Source: JBBRUG01 sp038247995 (lineage in GTDB: Bacteria > Chloroflexota > Chloroflexia > Chloroflexales > Chloroflexaceae). Taken from it: a DNA stretch of 8,124 nt. Position 1 is the first letter of the stretch. Each line of letters opens with the position of its first letter. The stretch covers positions 1 through 8,124 of the forward strand of contig JBBRUG010000286.1 in the NCBI GenBank assembly GCA_038247995.1. Reading direction: 5' to 3'. The notes beneath the pieces are model-generated. The model was not told the origin of the DNA and made no database searches. It was given only the letters and a program-made list of their open reading frames with translations. Of this stretch, positions 1 through 6,103 are shown piece after piece. The translations under genes were made by a program, and so were the position numbers.

Positions 1-584
1 TCGGCGCGATCATAGGCCGCGCTGGTGCGATCCCGCAGGAGAGGAAAGACATCCTGGCTTTTCTGGTACCCTGGCACACACCCTGGTTTACACAGCTCGG
101 TCAGTACTTCGTCGGCGTTTTGAAACGCGCGACTCGTTTCGATGAAATGCAGCAGATACCAATATTCGAACGCCGGGTTGGAAATAGCCAGGCGAATCTT
201 GTGATTTGCAGCGAGTTGTAAAGCTGCCCGGTATCCGCCAGGTTCGTTGGCGGCTTCGCGGTCGAAAACACACCATGCCTCTTCATACGGCGGCGGTGCA
301 TCGTGATGACGTCGGGCATATTGCCGGCGCTCTGCGATACGTTCAACGGCGCGTTGTACGACTTCGAGCGGCCCGGCACCTTCGCCATAAATACTCACGT
401 CAACGGTGGCCAACCGATAGTGCATACGCAACGCATTGAAATAACGCTGTTCGGTTTGCTTGCCTTCGCACACGATTAATACGGGGCGGCGCAGCCTGTT
501 TCCGGCACGTCGCGCCAGTGCGTCAAGGCCAATTGCGGTGCGCCCCGTACGATCAGTATTCTTTTTCAATGACTTCTTCGGCAT
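1..584 (-). CDS. rloB: RloB family protein (AbiLii-like), 3' end cut by window edge
   Basis: This is the second gene of the AAA/RloB module. It is open through the left edge, with 194 residues visible; family members are about 200-220 residues, so little is missing. I translated it directly. It starts MPKKSLKKNTDRTGRTAIG, has the family hallmark PVLIVCEGKQTE at about residues 34-45, a WCVFDRE block at 104-110, and the signature SNPAFEYWYLLHF at 135-147. The conserved acidic residues (E40 in CEG, D108 in VFDRE) are arranged like those of a Toprim-type metal site, which suggests a nuclease; that is inference. Pfam RloB includes RloB of Campylobacter restriction loci and AbiLii of lactococcal AbiL. 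The ATG at 582-584 lies 32 bases inside the upstream ATPase gene and has only a weak GGGAG upstream, so translational coupling is likely. Confidence 0.88.
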   Translation of the reverse strand, partial: MPKKSLKKNTDRTGRTAIGLDALARRAGNRLRRPVLIVCEGKQTEQRYFNALRMHYRLATVDVSIYGEGAGPLEVVQRAVERIAERRQYARRHHDAPPPYEEAWCVFDREAANEPGGYRAALQLAANHKIRLAISNPAFEYWYLLHFIETSRAFQNADEVLTELCKPGCVPGYQKSQDVFPLLRDRTSAAYDRA

Positions 585-1878
585 CTGTACTCAACCACTC
601 TCCCAGACCCTCGATGAAAGGGATTGCTCCGTATCGACCTTGCAAATAGCCCCTTGCCAGCGCCTCTTCCTTACGTGGGCTAAATTCGAGCAGCGAGTAG
701 AGTTGGCTTGCTCCCATCCGATCTTTTTCCACAAACCAGATCTGGTCGCGACGAAAGAGCGTTCGATCAAGAAGTGAGATATCGTGTGTATTAAAAAGCA
801 GTTGGGCGCCGCGACGGTTGATCTGCGGATCATGAAACATCTCGACCAGTTTGTGGGTCAATACCGGGTGCAGGCTGCTGTCGAGTTCGTCGATGATCAG
901 CACGCTTCCTTCATCAAGGACATCGATCAGTCGTGGTGCCAATTCGAAGAGTTGTTGCGTTCCGCGCGACTCTTCTTCAAGCGGTAGCAAAGCCGATTCC
1001 TCCTCGGTTGAGCCCTGATGCGCCAGCGACACCTCATAGCGGCTCCGTCGCGACACTGGCCGGTCGTCTTCGGCAAAGAGCGGCAACTGACTACCCCGCT
1101 CATCAGGAACTTCAGTGACCACAAAGTTGAGAATGCCGACATCAGCGTGAACAAGCAACTCGCGTACGCGCTGATGAAACTGCGGATCGCGAAACGCCCG
1201 TTGCGCCGTGAGTGAGATCATTGAGCGCAACCGCGGCGGTGGGAAATAAATCTGGAGGTGGTTGAACCAGCTATAGACAGCGGCAAGCTGATCGAGCCGA
1301 AAATTCGACCCTACCGACAAGTAGAGCGCATCGGCGCGGGTTACTTCGGTAATACGCTGCTTCTCGCCGCGAAACTGCTTAGAGCGAAACTGCCATTCAT
1401 ATTCGCCGTTTGCCTGCAAGGTGCGCTCAAACCAGCGTTGCGGCTGTCCGTAGGGGTATGCGATTAGCCACTCGCTGTGTACCCGCTGCCGATCAACGCG
1501 AAAGCCATATTGATAGCGCACTCCCTGTTGAATGAAGATGATCTCGAATTCGCTTGGTGCGTCACGGGTTGCGCGATCAAGCAGGAATGGAGTCACCGGA
1601 ATTATGGCTTCGCTTTCGCCTTCACGCACTTCATGGACAGCGCGGCGTGCAACGGAGTTGAGGACAAAGCGTCGAACAAACTGCAAGGCCGCAATCAAGT
1701 TACTCTTACCCGAGGCGTTGGCGCCATAGACGACGGCGCTGCGATTCAGTCGCAGTTTGCCAAGCGCTTCATTCTGGATGGTATTGTCCGGCAATGTTTT
1801 ATCGCTCCCGGCGACCAGACTAAATACCTGGGTGTCCTTGAATGAGCGAAAGTTGGTAACCCTAAATTCAACGAGCAT
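553..1878 (-). CDS. AAA/ABC-type ATPase of the RloA (AAA_15/COG1106) family
   Basis: This is an SMC/Rad50/OLD-like ATPase of 441 residues, the sensor or motor partner of the following RloB. Visible motifs: N-terminal FRVTNFRSF strand, Walker A GANASGKS at about 52-59, ABC-type signature SRGTQQ at 304-309, Walker B VLIIDELD at 326-333, and switch histidine in FNTHD (H365). The C-terminal DQIWFVEKD and YLQGRYGAIPF blocks are typical of RloA-like proteins found beside RloB or in abortive-infection loci. The central part (about 60-290) between Walker A and signature is the expected helical/coiled insertion. I chose ATG 1876-1878 (MLVEFRVTNF) because GAAGAGGTG lies just upstream; a GTG three codons earlier sits inside that ribosome-binding site. 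A clear promoter lies at 1939-1967. The 3' end overlaps rloB by 32 bases. No key ATPase residue is missing. Confidence 0.92.
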   Translation of the reverse strand: MLVEFRVTNFRSFKDTQVFSLVAGSDKTLPDNTIQNEALGKLRLNRSAVVYGANASGKSNLIAALQFVRRFVLNSVARRAVHEVREGESEAIIPVTPFLLDRATRDAPSEFEIIFIQQGVRYQYGFRVDRQRVHSEWLIAYPYGQPQRWFERTLQANGEYEWQFRSKQFRGEKQRITEVTRADALYLSVGSNFRLDQLAAVYSWFNHLQIYFPPPRLRSMISLTAQRAFRDPQFHQRVRELLVHADVGILNFVVTEVPDERGSQLPLFAEDDRPVSRRSRYEVSLAHQGSTEEESALLPLEEESRGTQQLFELAPRLIDVLDEGSVLIIDELDSSLHPVLTHKLVEMFHDPQINRRGAQLLFNTHDISLLDRTLFRRDQIWFVEKDRMGASQLYSLLEFSPRKEEALARGYLQGRYGAIPFIEGLGEWLSTDAEEVIEKEY

Positions 1879-2145
1879 AGCCTGCACCTCTTCCAGAATG
1901 GGCGAGGGAATGGCGTAAAGTCTGCCGCCCTTATAGATATTTTACACCTTTCCCGCAAAATATTCAATAGAATGGCGGTTAGGTTGTTAGGCCTCCTCTC
2001 TCACCACCACCCGCTGCTTGACTTCGAGCTTTCTTGGTGATGTCACTGGGACGACCCCACAAGCGTATATCTCTCCGTGTAAGTGATTGGTTCGGCGAAT
2101 CCGTATGCTGCGTTTGATCATTCACATCCAGGAGGATCGTGTCTT
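1879..2145. other. Divergent intergenic region
   Basis: This 267-base spacer separates the AAA/RloB operon (leftward) from the coiled-coil operon (rightward). It holds the leftward promoter described separately. For the rightward operon I see no convincing -35/-10 pair; TTGACT at 2018-2023 is not followed by a good -10 box at the right distance. The strong ribosome-binding site CAGGAGG at 2129-2135 ends the region. Confidence 0.5.
1939..1967 (-). promoter_or_regulatory. Sigma-70-like promoter of the AAA/RloB operon
   Basis: On the minus strand TTGAAT (1962-1967) and TAAAAT (1939-1944) are separated by exactly 17 bases, inside an AT-rich island in otherwise GC-rich sequence. The -10 matches 5/6 of TATAAT and the -35 4/6 of TTGACA. 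It lies about 60 bases upstream of the ATPase start. Confidence 0.6.
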
Positions 2146-3036
2146 ATGCCGCTTCCGCTCATCCCAGTTGTCATCCTCGGAGCTTCAGCCGCCAGTGCGG
2201 TGAAAGGCACGATCGATGTCGCGACCAGCACGCGGCAAATCACGCAGGCGAAACGTCGTTATGCGCATCATCGCGGGGTGTATGAGCAGGCGGAAGCAGT
2301 CTATCTTCAGCATCAAGCCGCCACTACCGGCTGTTTGAATATGCTGGGCGAGACCCGCTTGCATGCCATGCAGACGCTTGGCCGAGCCGTTACATTCCTT
2401 GAGCGGGCGCGGGTAACGACGACGCCGGTGCTTGATGACTTGGAAGTAACTCACGAAGAGTTGGAGCAGTGGCGTGGCCTTGCATTGCAGGCAAACGCTA
2501 TTTTGGGTGGGGTAGTCAGCAGTGTTGGTGCGGGCACCTCCACGGCTATCGGCGCTTACACGCTTGTCGGCGCCATTGGTGTCGCCTCAACCGGGACAGC
2601 GATCGGATCGCTGAGCGGAGTTGCCGCTACAAATGCGACGCTGGCCTGGTTCGGCGGCGGAGCGATCGCTGCAGGCGGCGGGGGCATGGCGCTTGGCACG
2701 GTCGTGCTTGGTGGTGTTGTCGCCGGCCCGGCCATTCTCATGAGTGGCTTTTTCCTCGCAGCGCATGCTGAGAAGGTGAAAACCGAAGTAGCGCAACACA
2801 TTGCCGCGATGGATGTTGCCCAAGCCCAGATGAAGCGTAACAGGGCTACTTTAACGGCGATCTGTGTACGCGCCGAGGAATTGCAACACAATGTGTTGCG
2901 GCTTGCCGAACAAATCGAGACATTCATCCCGATTGCCGACTCTACTAGGATCGAAGATGTCTATCAGGTTGCCCAGTTCGCTAAGGCGCTGGCGCTCACG
3001 ACGACGATTTCCGCGCTTCCGACCACTCAGGAGTAA
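2146..3036 (+). CDS. Coiled-coil protein with long Gly/Ala-rich hydrophobic centre, function unknown
   Basis: This is a 296-residue protein I cannot assign to a named family. Layout: a short hydrophobic N-terminus (1-20); a helical, probably coiled-coil region (about 28-115); a very Gly/Ala/Val/Thr-rich hydrophobic stretch (about 118-207, including GGGAIAAGGGGMALG at 170-184 and a final segment VLGGVVAGPAILMSGFFLAAH); then a second helical region (208-285) rich in E, K, Q and A. Helical arms around a glycine-rich hydrophobic hairpin suggest membrane insertion, as in helical pore-forming or membrane-remodelling proteins; this is inference from shape only. The start is ATG 2146 because CAGGAGG stands ten bases upstream; a GTG at 2083 in the same frame has no such site. 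It is followed after three bases by the small helical gene at 3040, so the two are almost certainly co-transcribed. Confidence 0.8.
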   Translation: MPLPLIPVVILGASAASAVKGTIDVATSTRQITQAKRRYAHHRGVYEQAEAVYLQHQAATTGCLNMLGETRLHAMQTLGRAVTFLERARVTTTPVLDDLEVTHEELEQWRGLALQANAILGGVVSSVGAGTSTAIGAYTLVGAIGVASTGTAIGSLSGVAATNATLAWFGGGAIAAGGGGMALGTVVLGGVVAGPAILMSGFFLAAHAEKVKTEVAQHIAAMDVAQAQMKRNRATLTAICVRAEELQHNVLRLAEQIETFIPIADSTRIEDVYQVAQFAKALALTTTISALPTTQE

Positions 3037-3039
3037 CCT

Positions 3040-3453
3040 ATGGCAAAGAAACCAGGAGTCGCTTCATCGGCAATCGTTGGCAAGAGTCTCACCGGCGTGG
3101 CCCAGGCATTGGATTCCCTGGCGGTGATTCAAGCTTGTCTTGACTATCTGCGCATTCGCGAAGAAGAGACAACAAAACGCACCTATATCGCCGCCCAGCA
3201 TGAGGTATTAGTGCAGGCGATCACCACTGAACGCGAGTTGCTCATGCACTATATGGGCCAACGCTTTGCTGAGCGGAAGGCTGCGCTTGATCAACTCTTT
3301 GTGATCTTGCAGCAAGGGGTGGAGGCACGTGATCATCACATTATTGATCAGTCACTGGGCGGGATTCTCGGCATTCTTAAGGATAACCCGCTGAGCGATT
3401 TGGCAACCTTTCGTGAACAGTGGAACCGTGCCTCGTTTGTAATTGAGCTGTAG
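3040..3453 (+). CDS. Small all-helical partner protein, function unknown
   Basis: A 137-residue protein with no recognised domain. After a basic/small N-terminus (MAKKPGVASSAIVGKSLTG) it is predicted almost wholly helical: charged helices at about 36-95, then a loop and the motif GGILGILKDNPLSD at 107-120, then LATFREQW and a C-terminal FVIEL. There is no signal peptide or clear membrane helix. AGGAG at 3029-3033, inside the last codons of the upstream gene, serves as ribosome-binding site six bases before ATG. The three-base spacing implies an obligatory operon with the Gly-rich coiled-coil protein and probably a physical complex. My impression is that pairs of this kind recur in unrelated bacteria, but I could not search. 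Confidence 0.8.
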   Translation: MAKKPGVASSAIVGKSLTGVAQALDSLAVIQACLDYLRIREEETTKRTYIAAQHEVLVQAITTERELLMHYMGQRFAERKAALDQLFVILQQGVEARDHHIIDQSLGGILGILKDNPLSDLATFREQWNRASFVIEL

Positions 3454-3507
3454 GTCGCGAGTAGCCCTTATTTGTGCACGCCGAGCGAGACTGCCGAGTA
3501 GCGCGTG

Positions 3508-3963
3508 TCAGCCGTCACGTTGGATACGCGCCAGCCGCACCAGCGCCATGTAGTCGTCCGGCTCCTGATAGTGCCGACACAGTGATGACCAGAGGGCCAT
3601 GTGCGGTAGGCCGTTCGGGTGAATACGTCGGACGATCGCGGCAGCGTCGAGAAGGCTCAGGTGCTCGGCTTCCTTCAAGGCGGCAATGGCAAAGGTCGTC
3701 GAGCGGCTGATGCCGGCGCCGCACGCCACCACGACGGTGTTACCGGCGTTGCGCTGCTCCAGGACAAAATCGACGCCGCGCCGCAGTGTTGCCTCCGCGA
3801 ACGGTTCGCCGTCATCAATTGGCAGATAGAGCGTCGTTACGCCAGGCGGTTCGACCGGCGCAGCCAGATGCAATAGCGCCCCTATGCGTGCAGTGGTGAG
3901 CAGAGCATTATTGAGCGTATCACGATAACTGCCGATGATCAGCCAGGGCCGGATGATATGCAT
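3508..3963 (-). CDS. Dual-specificity / tyrosine phosphatase-like protein
   Basis: A compact 151-residue cysteine phosphatase of the dual-specificity (DSP) fold. The active-site loop is VACGAGISRST at about 79-89, giving C81 and R87 of the Cx5R signature; IDDGEP at 49-54 is the probable general-acid loop. The usual histidine before the cysteine (HCx5R) is alanine here. After the loop come the helices expected for the family (AIAALKEAEHLSLLDAAAIVRRIHP). The start is ATG 3961-3963 with GGAG seven bases upstream; the GTG one codon earlier is less well placed. It lies 45 bases behind the DUF2726 gene on the same strand, so the two probably form an operon. Substrate unknown: phosphotyrosine, phosphoserine or nucleotide-type phosphates are all possible. 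Confidence 0.8.
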   Translation of the reverse strand: MHIIRPWLIIGSYRDTLNNALLTTARIGALLHLAAPVEPPGVTTLYLPIDDGEPFAEATLRRGVDFVLEQRNAGNTVVVACGAGISRSTTFAIAALKEAEHLSLLDAAAIVRRIHPNGLPHMALWSSLCRHYQEPDDYMALVRLARIQRDG

Positions 3964-4008
3964 CACAGGGCTCCGTTTCCTACGGGAGATGCCTCTCTTG
4001 CTGCCGTC

Positions 4009-4803
4009 TCACGCTTTCAACTCCAGCCGGGTGCCGCATTCCGGGCAGAAGGTTGCATCGGCGCTGACGGGTGCGGCGCAGCGCCGGCAGGCCCAGCGTT
4101 GCACCAGTGGAATGGCCGACGCTGCCGCAGGCGCAGCAGCGGGTGGTAACCCTATTGCCATCTGAACAGGCGCTGGCGGAAGCTGCGGTGATGGTGATGT
4201 TGGCGTCGGAAGATCTACTCCAAGGGCGGCGTAGACTTGCGCTTTCAGGCGGGCCGTGTCGTAGGTTCGTTGCCAGCGTACGTGCAAGATCGGCAGCTCG
4301 GCGCTTGCAAGCACCGCATCAACAAACTGATCGCGCGCTTGCCGGTCGGGCCGGTCGTGCGATGCGTCGTCAAGCTCGATCACGAGGCGCGGGCTAACCG
4401 TGTCCGGATCGCAGATCACGAAATCAACACACTTGGCGGCTACGCGGTTGAAGTGACTCTGCCAGTTGCGCGTCCCTTTGGGCACGAGCACCAGATTAGC
4501 CAGCCGCACCTGCGGGAAAATATGCCAATCGGGCGGCGTCACATCATCGAGAACGGCGAAGAATTCACGCTCAGCCTGACTTAAGAGGTAGTGCCGTCTG
4601 GTATAAGGGAGTGCTGGATGGCTCGGGGGCGCCGGAGGTGCTGTATACGGCGTCGGCACGTTGTGTGTGCGTGCTGTAGTTTGAAGCGCCGTATTGCGCG
4701 GTTTACGTGGCAATCGGGCGCCGAGAAATGCTACAAAAAACAGCGTCGCCACCAGCAATGATGCACAGATCAGCAGGGAAATAAGCTCAGAAGCTGCATT
4801 CAC
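4009..4803 (-). CDS. Membrane-anchored DUF2726 (nuclease-like) protein with C-terminal zinc ribbon
   Basis: A 264-residue protein in four parts. Residues 6-28 form one hydrophobic N-terminal membrane helix. Residues 30-70 are a Pro/Thr-rich linker. About 71-195 is a DUF2726 domain, a restriction-endonuclease-like fold: KCVDFVICD (124-132), PRLVIELDDASHD (138-150) and LPILHVRW (170-177) match the family, with D127 and E143/D145 as candidate metal ligands. A second Pro/Ala linker (198-235) leads to a zinc ribbon with C239, C242, C253 and C256 (CRRC...CPEC). GTG 4801-4803 is the start because an in-frame TAG lies two codons upstream; the ribosome-binding site is weak. The promoter element at 4847-4874 carries a LexA-like box. 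The phosphatase follows 45 bases downstream. Role unknown; nuclease activity is inferred from fold only. Confidence 0.85.
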   Translation of the reverse strand: MNAASELISLLICASLLVATLFFVAFLGARLPRKPRNTALQTTARTHNVPTPYTAPPAPPSHPALPYTRRHYLLSQAEREFFAVLDDVTPPDWHIFPQVRLANLVLVPKGTRNWQSHFNRVAAKCVDFVICDPDTVSPRLVIELDDASHDRPDRQARDQFVDAVLASAELPILHVRWQRTYDTARLKAQVYAALGVDLPTPTSPSPQLPPAPVQMAIGLPPAAAPAAASAIPLVQRWACRRCAAPVSADATFCPECGTRLELKA

Positions 4804-4846
4804 GGTCTATCCAGGGCTGAACGTCTTCCGCCGGCAACTCCGCGCC

Positions 4847-4874
4847 ATTGTAGCACACGAACGCCTGTTTCCAG
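4847..4874 (-). promoter_or_regulatory. Extended -10 promoter with LexA-like operator, DUF2726 gene (repeat copy 1)
   Basis: On the minus strand TGCTACAAT (4847-4855) is an extended -10 box about 44 bases before the GTG start. Immediately upstream, plus-strand CGAACGCCTGTTTC (4858-4871) matches 13 of 14 positions of the Gram-positive DinR/LexA consensus as I recall it (CGAACRNRYGTTYC); the mismatch is the second R. A repressor here would block the promoter. No good -35 hexamer is visible. The same element recurs at 5661-5688. Promoter call moderate; LexA call is inference. Confidence 0.45.
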
Positions 4875-4913
4875 CATGTTCCTAACCCGAAGATGACGAT
4901 CCCGCTGTGTGCG

Positions 4914-4919
4914 TACAAT
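4914..4919 (+). promoter_or_regulatory. Candidate -10 box for the interrupted gene at 4925
   Basis: TACAAT ends five bases before ATG 4925. Transcription starting about seven bases after the -10 would begin at or next to the ATG, that is, a leaderless message. This fits with the absence of any ribosome-binding site. The -35 region is poor. Confidence 0.35.
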
Positions 4920-4924
4920 CGGGT

Positions 4925-5203
4925 ATGGACACCACTTTGCTGCAGCTTTTCCATGCCAGCGTTTCGTTGGGCAGGCTCATTGGGTATAGCTACGCAACGC
5001 CGTGGGCTAATGCATAGCTCAATGCCGATGATCCGGGGACGATCCCTGCCTATGTAGAGACGATCCCCGACGATCTGCCCGATGCAGAAACCGAGGTTCT
5101 GTTTACCAGCAAACTTGCGGCGCGCGGTGTGGCAGCGGCGTTCCTCGCCGAGCGCCTGGATGGGAGTAATTTGTTTGGCGAAGGGTCTTGGAGAGATGCC
5201 TGA
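4925..5203 (+). pseudogene. Small unknown gene interrupted by TAG at codon 31
   Basis: One frame reads 92 codons from ATG 4925 to TGA 5201-5203 with a single internal stop, TAG at 5015-5017. Both sides look like protein: before it MDTTLLQLFHASVSLGRLIG, after it acidic and ordered (IPAYVETIPDDLPDAETEV, then LAARGVAAAFLAERLDGS). A CAG (Gln) to TAG change would explain the interruption, but no intact homologue is available here. There is no ribosome-binding site, and a -10-like TACAAT lies five bases upstream, so the gene may be leaderless. It is divergent from the DUF2726 gene. I recognise no domain. It may be a recently inactivated gene, or two short products if translation restarts. Confidence 0.55.
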
Positions 5204-5256
5204 GGCGGGACGGGTTTCCAGGCATCGATTCGATCCGGGCAGGGATGCGAGCGGTA

Positions 5257-5373
5257 TTATCCCCGCCAGTTTTCAATGATGGCCCGGTACAATCTGGCAC
5301 GCTCAGCGATCACCTGATCAATACCTTTGAGGATCTCGGAGAAGATATCGGTATCGAGCAACGACTTAGGCAT
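5257..5373 (-). pseudogene. Truncated VapC-type PIN toxin (N-terminal 38 residues)
   Basis: ATG 5371-5373 overlaps the end of the antitoxin gene, as in intact vapBC operons, with TTGAGG seven bases upstream. The product begins MPKSLLDTDIFSEILKG, a typical PIN-domain first strand with the catalytic Asp of LLDTD (D7 or D9), and continues IDQVIAERARLYRAII. After ENWRG a TAA at 5257-5259 ends it at 38 residues; PIN toxins are about 130. The bases beyond (5204-5256) show no continuation of a PIN domain in the frames I read. The toxin is therefore lost while its antitoxin survives. Confidence 0.65.
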
Positions 5374-5608
5374 CCGGAAGCCTCAATGGTCGATGTTCGC
5401 GATCGTGCATCGCTTGATCAACGATCCGATCAAGGAGTTCGGGTTCATCTGCGCATAAGCCAAACAGGGTGTCGGGATACGCCTCATCGCTGTCGAGTTG
5501 GGCAATAAGCCGCGTTACTAAGGCACTAATGGTCGTACCACGTGCTGCAGCGAGGCGACGCGCTCGCTCACTGGTTTGGGGGTCAAGTTCAACAACAACT
5601 GTTTCCAT
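5366..5608 (-). CDS. Ribbon-helix-helix VapB-type antitoxin, orphan
   Basis: An 80-residue DNA-binding antitoxin. Residues 1-38 fit a ribbon-helix-helix fold: strand ETVVVELD, helix SERARRLAAARG, turn TTIS, helix ALVTRLIAQL. The C-terminal part (41-80), including LFGLCADEPELLDRIVDQAM, should be the toxin-binding arm. ATG 5606-5608 is preceded by a strong GGGAGGTG; the frame is open further upstream but those codons lie between promoter and ribosome-binding site. Its stop overlaps the start of the truncated PIN toxin. The upstream promoter element at 5661-5688 carries a LexA-like box. With its toxin gone it may persist as a repressor or anti-addiction antitoxin. Confidence 0.78.
   Translation of the reverse strand: METVVVELDPQTSERARRLAAARGTTISALVTRLIAQLDSDEAYPDTLFGLCADEPELLDRIVDQAMHDREHRPLRLPDA
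5381..5410 (-). repeat. 30-bp repeat, copy in antitoxin gene tail
   Basis: Codes for the AMHDREHRPLRL part of the antitoxin and supplies TTGAGG, the ribosome-binding site of the truncated toxin, seven bases before its ATG. It matches 6111-6140 at 27 of 30 positions. Confidence 0.7.
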
Positions 5609-5660
5609 AACCAGCACCTCCCTGCCTCGATGCGCGGACATCGTATGCATAACTTCACGT

Positions 5661-5688
5661 ATTGTAGCACACGAACACCTGTTTCTGG
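5661..5688 (-). promoter_or_regulatory. Extended -10 promoter with LexA-like operator, antitoxin gene (repeat copy 2)
   Basis: This copy matches 25 of 28 bases of 4847-4874. On the minus strand TGCTACAAT (5661-5669) is the extended -10 box, and plus-strand CGAACACCTGTTTC (5672-5685) is the LexA-like box, at the same 11-base offset. It lies about 55 bases upstream of the antitoxin ATG and four bases from the stop codon of the TerB-like gene. Confidence 0.45.
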
Positions 5689-5689
5689 T

Positions 5690-6103
5690 TCACTGCGGAA
5701 AGCGCGTCAGATCATTTTTGAGCGCCAGGGTAGCCTGGTGCGCGGCAAGCTCAGCCGGGTCGACGCCGATACCGCTGAGGAGGTGCTGCAATAGCGCTGT
5801 ACCCTGGGTAGGAGCGCCGGCGGCGAGATGTGCATCGAGGAGGTGTAGGGCGATCACAAGCTTCTGGCGCGCGGAGAGCAGCGTGCGCGCTTCGGCGAGG
5901 AAGGCATCAAGCGGCACCTCGTGCAGATAGCGCGCCACGCGCTCACGTAGGTCGGGGGTATAGCCGAGTCCCGGCAGCAGCGCTACGGCCGCGTCGGCAT
6001 CGTGCGCTGCACCGGCGAAGTGTGCCAATGCTACCACCAGCGCCGTCGCCGGCGTCAGCGCGCCGGGCGGGTAGTTCGCATCAAGGTCAGTCCACGCGCC
6101 CAT
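5690..6103 (-). CDS. TerB-like helical protein
   Basis: A 137-residue all-helical protein. The C-terminal part (about 66-120: LDAFLAEARTLLSARQKLVI, ALHLLDAHLAAG, then LLQHLLSGIGVDPAEL) has the spacing of a TerB/tellurite-resistance-type domain, with helix, a short loop, a helix pair and a final 'hLGhs' turn. The N-terminal part (1-60) holds another pair of Ala/Leu-rich helices. There is no signal peptide or membrane helix. ATG 6101-6103 has TTGAGG seven bases upstream. That ribosome-binding site lies in a 30-base copy of the tail of the antitoxin gene (see repeat at 6111-6140). TerB-like proteins occur in stress and phage-defence contexts; no role can be assigned here. Confidence 0.65.
   Translation of the reverse strand: MGAWTDLDANYPPGALTPATALVVALAHFAGAAHDADAAVALLPGLGYTPDLRERVARYLHEVPLDAFLAEARTLLSARQKLVIALHLLDAHLAAGAPTQGTALLQHLLSGIGVDPAELAAHQATLALKNDLTRFPQ

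Noticed and set aside
460..777. Plus-strand open frame of 105 codons, and other plus-strand frames across 784-1845
   Set aside because: They are antisense to the ATPase and RloB genes, whose motifs are unmistakable; no ribosome-binding sites or domain-like sequence.
2083..2145. Upstream GTG start extending the coiled-coil protein by 21 residues
   Set aside because: No ribosome-binding site before it; CAGGAGG is correctly placed for ATG 2146.
5015..5017. Recoding of TAG (for example pyrrolysine) in the interrupted gene
   Set aside because: No recoding machinery or structure visible, and a second gene nearby also carries a simple nonsense codon; mutation is simpler. That both stops fall at codon 31 looks like coincidence.
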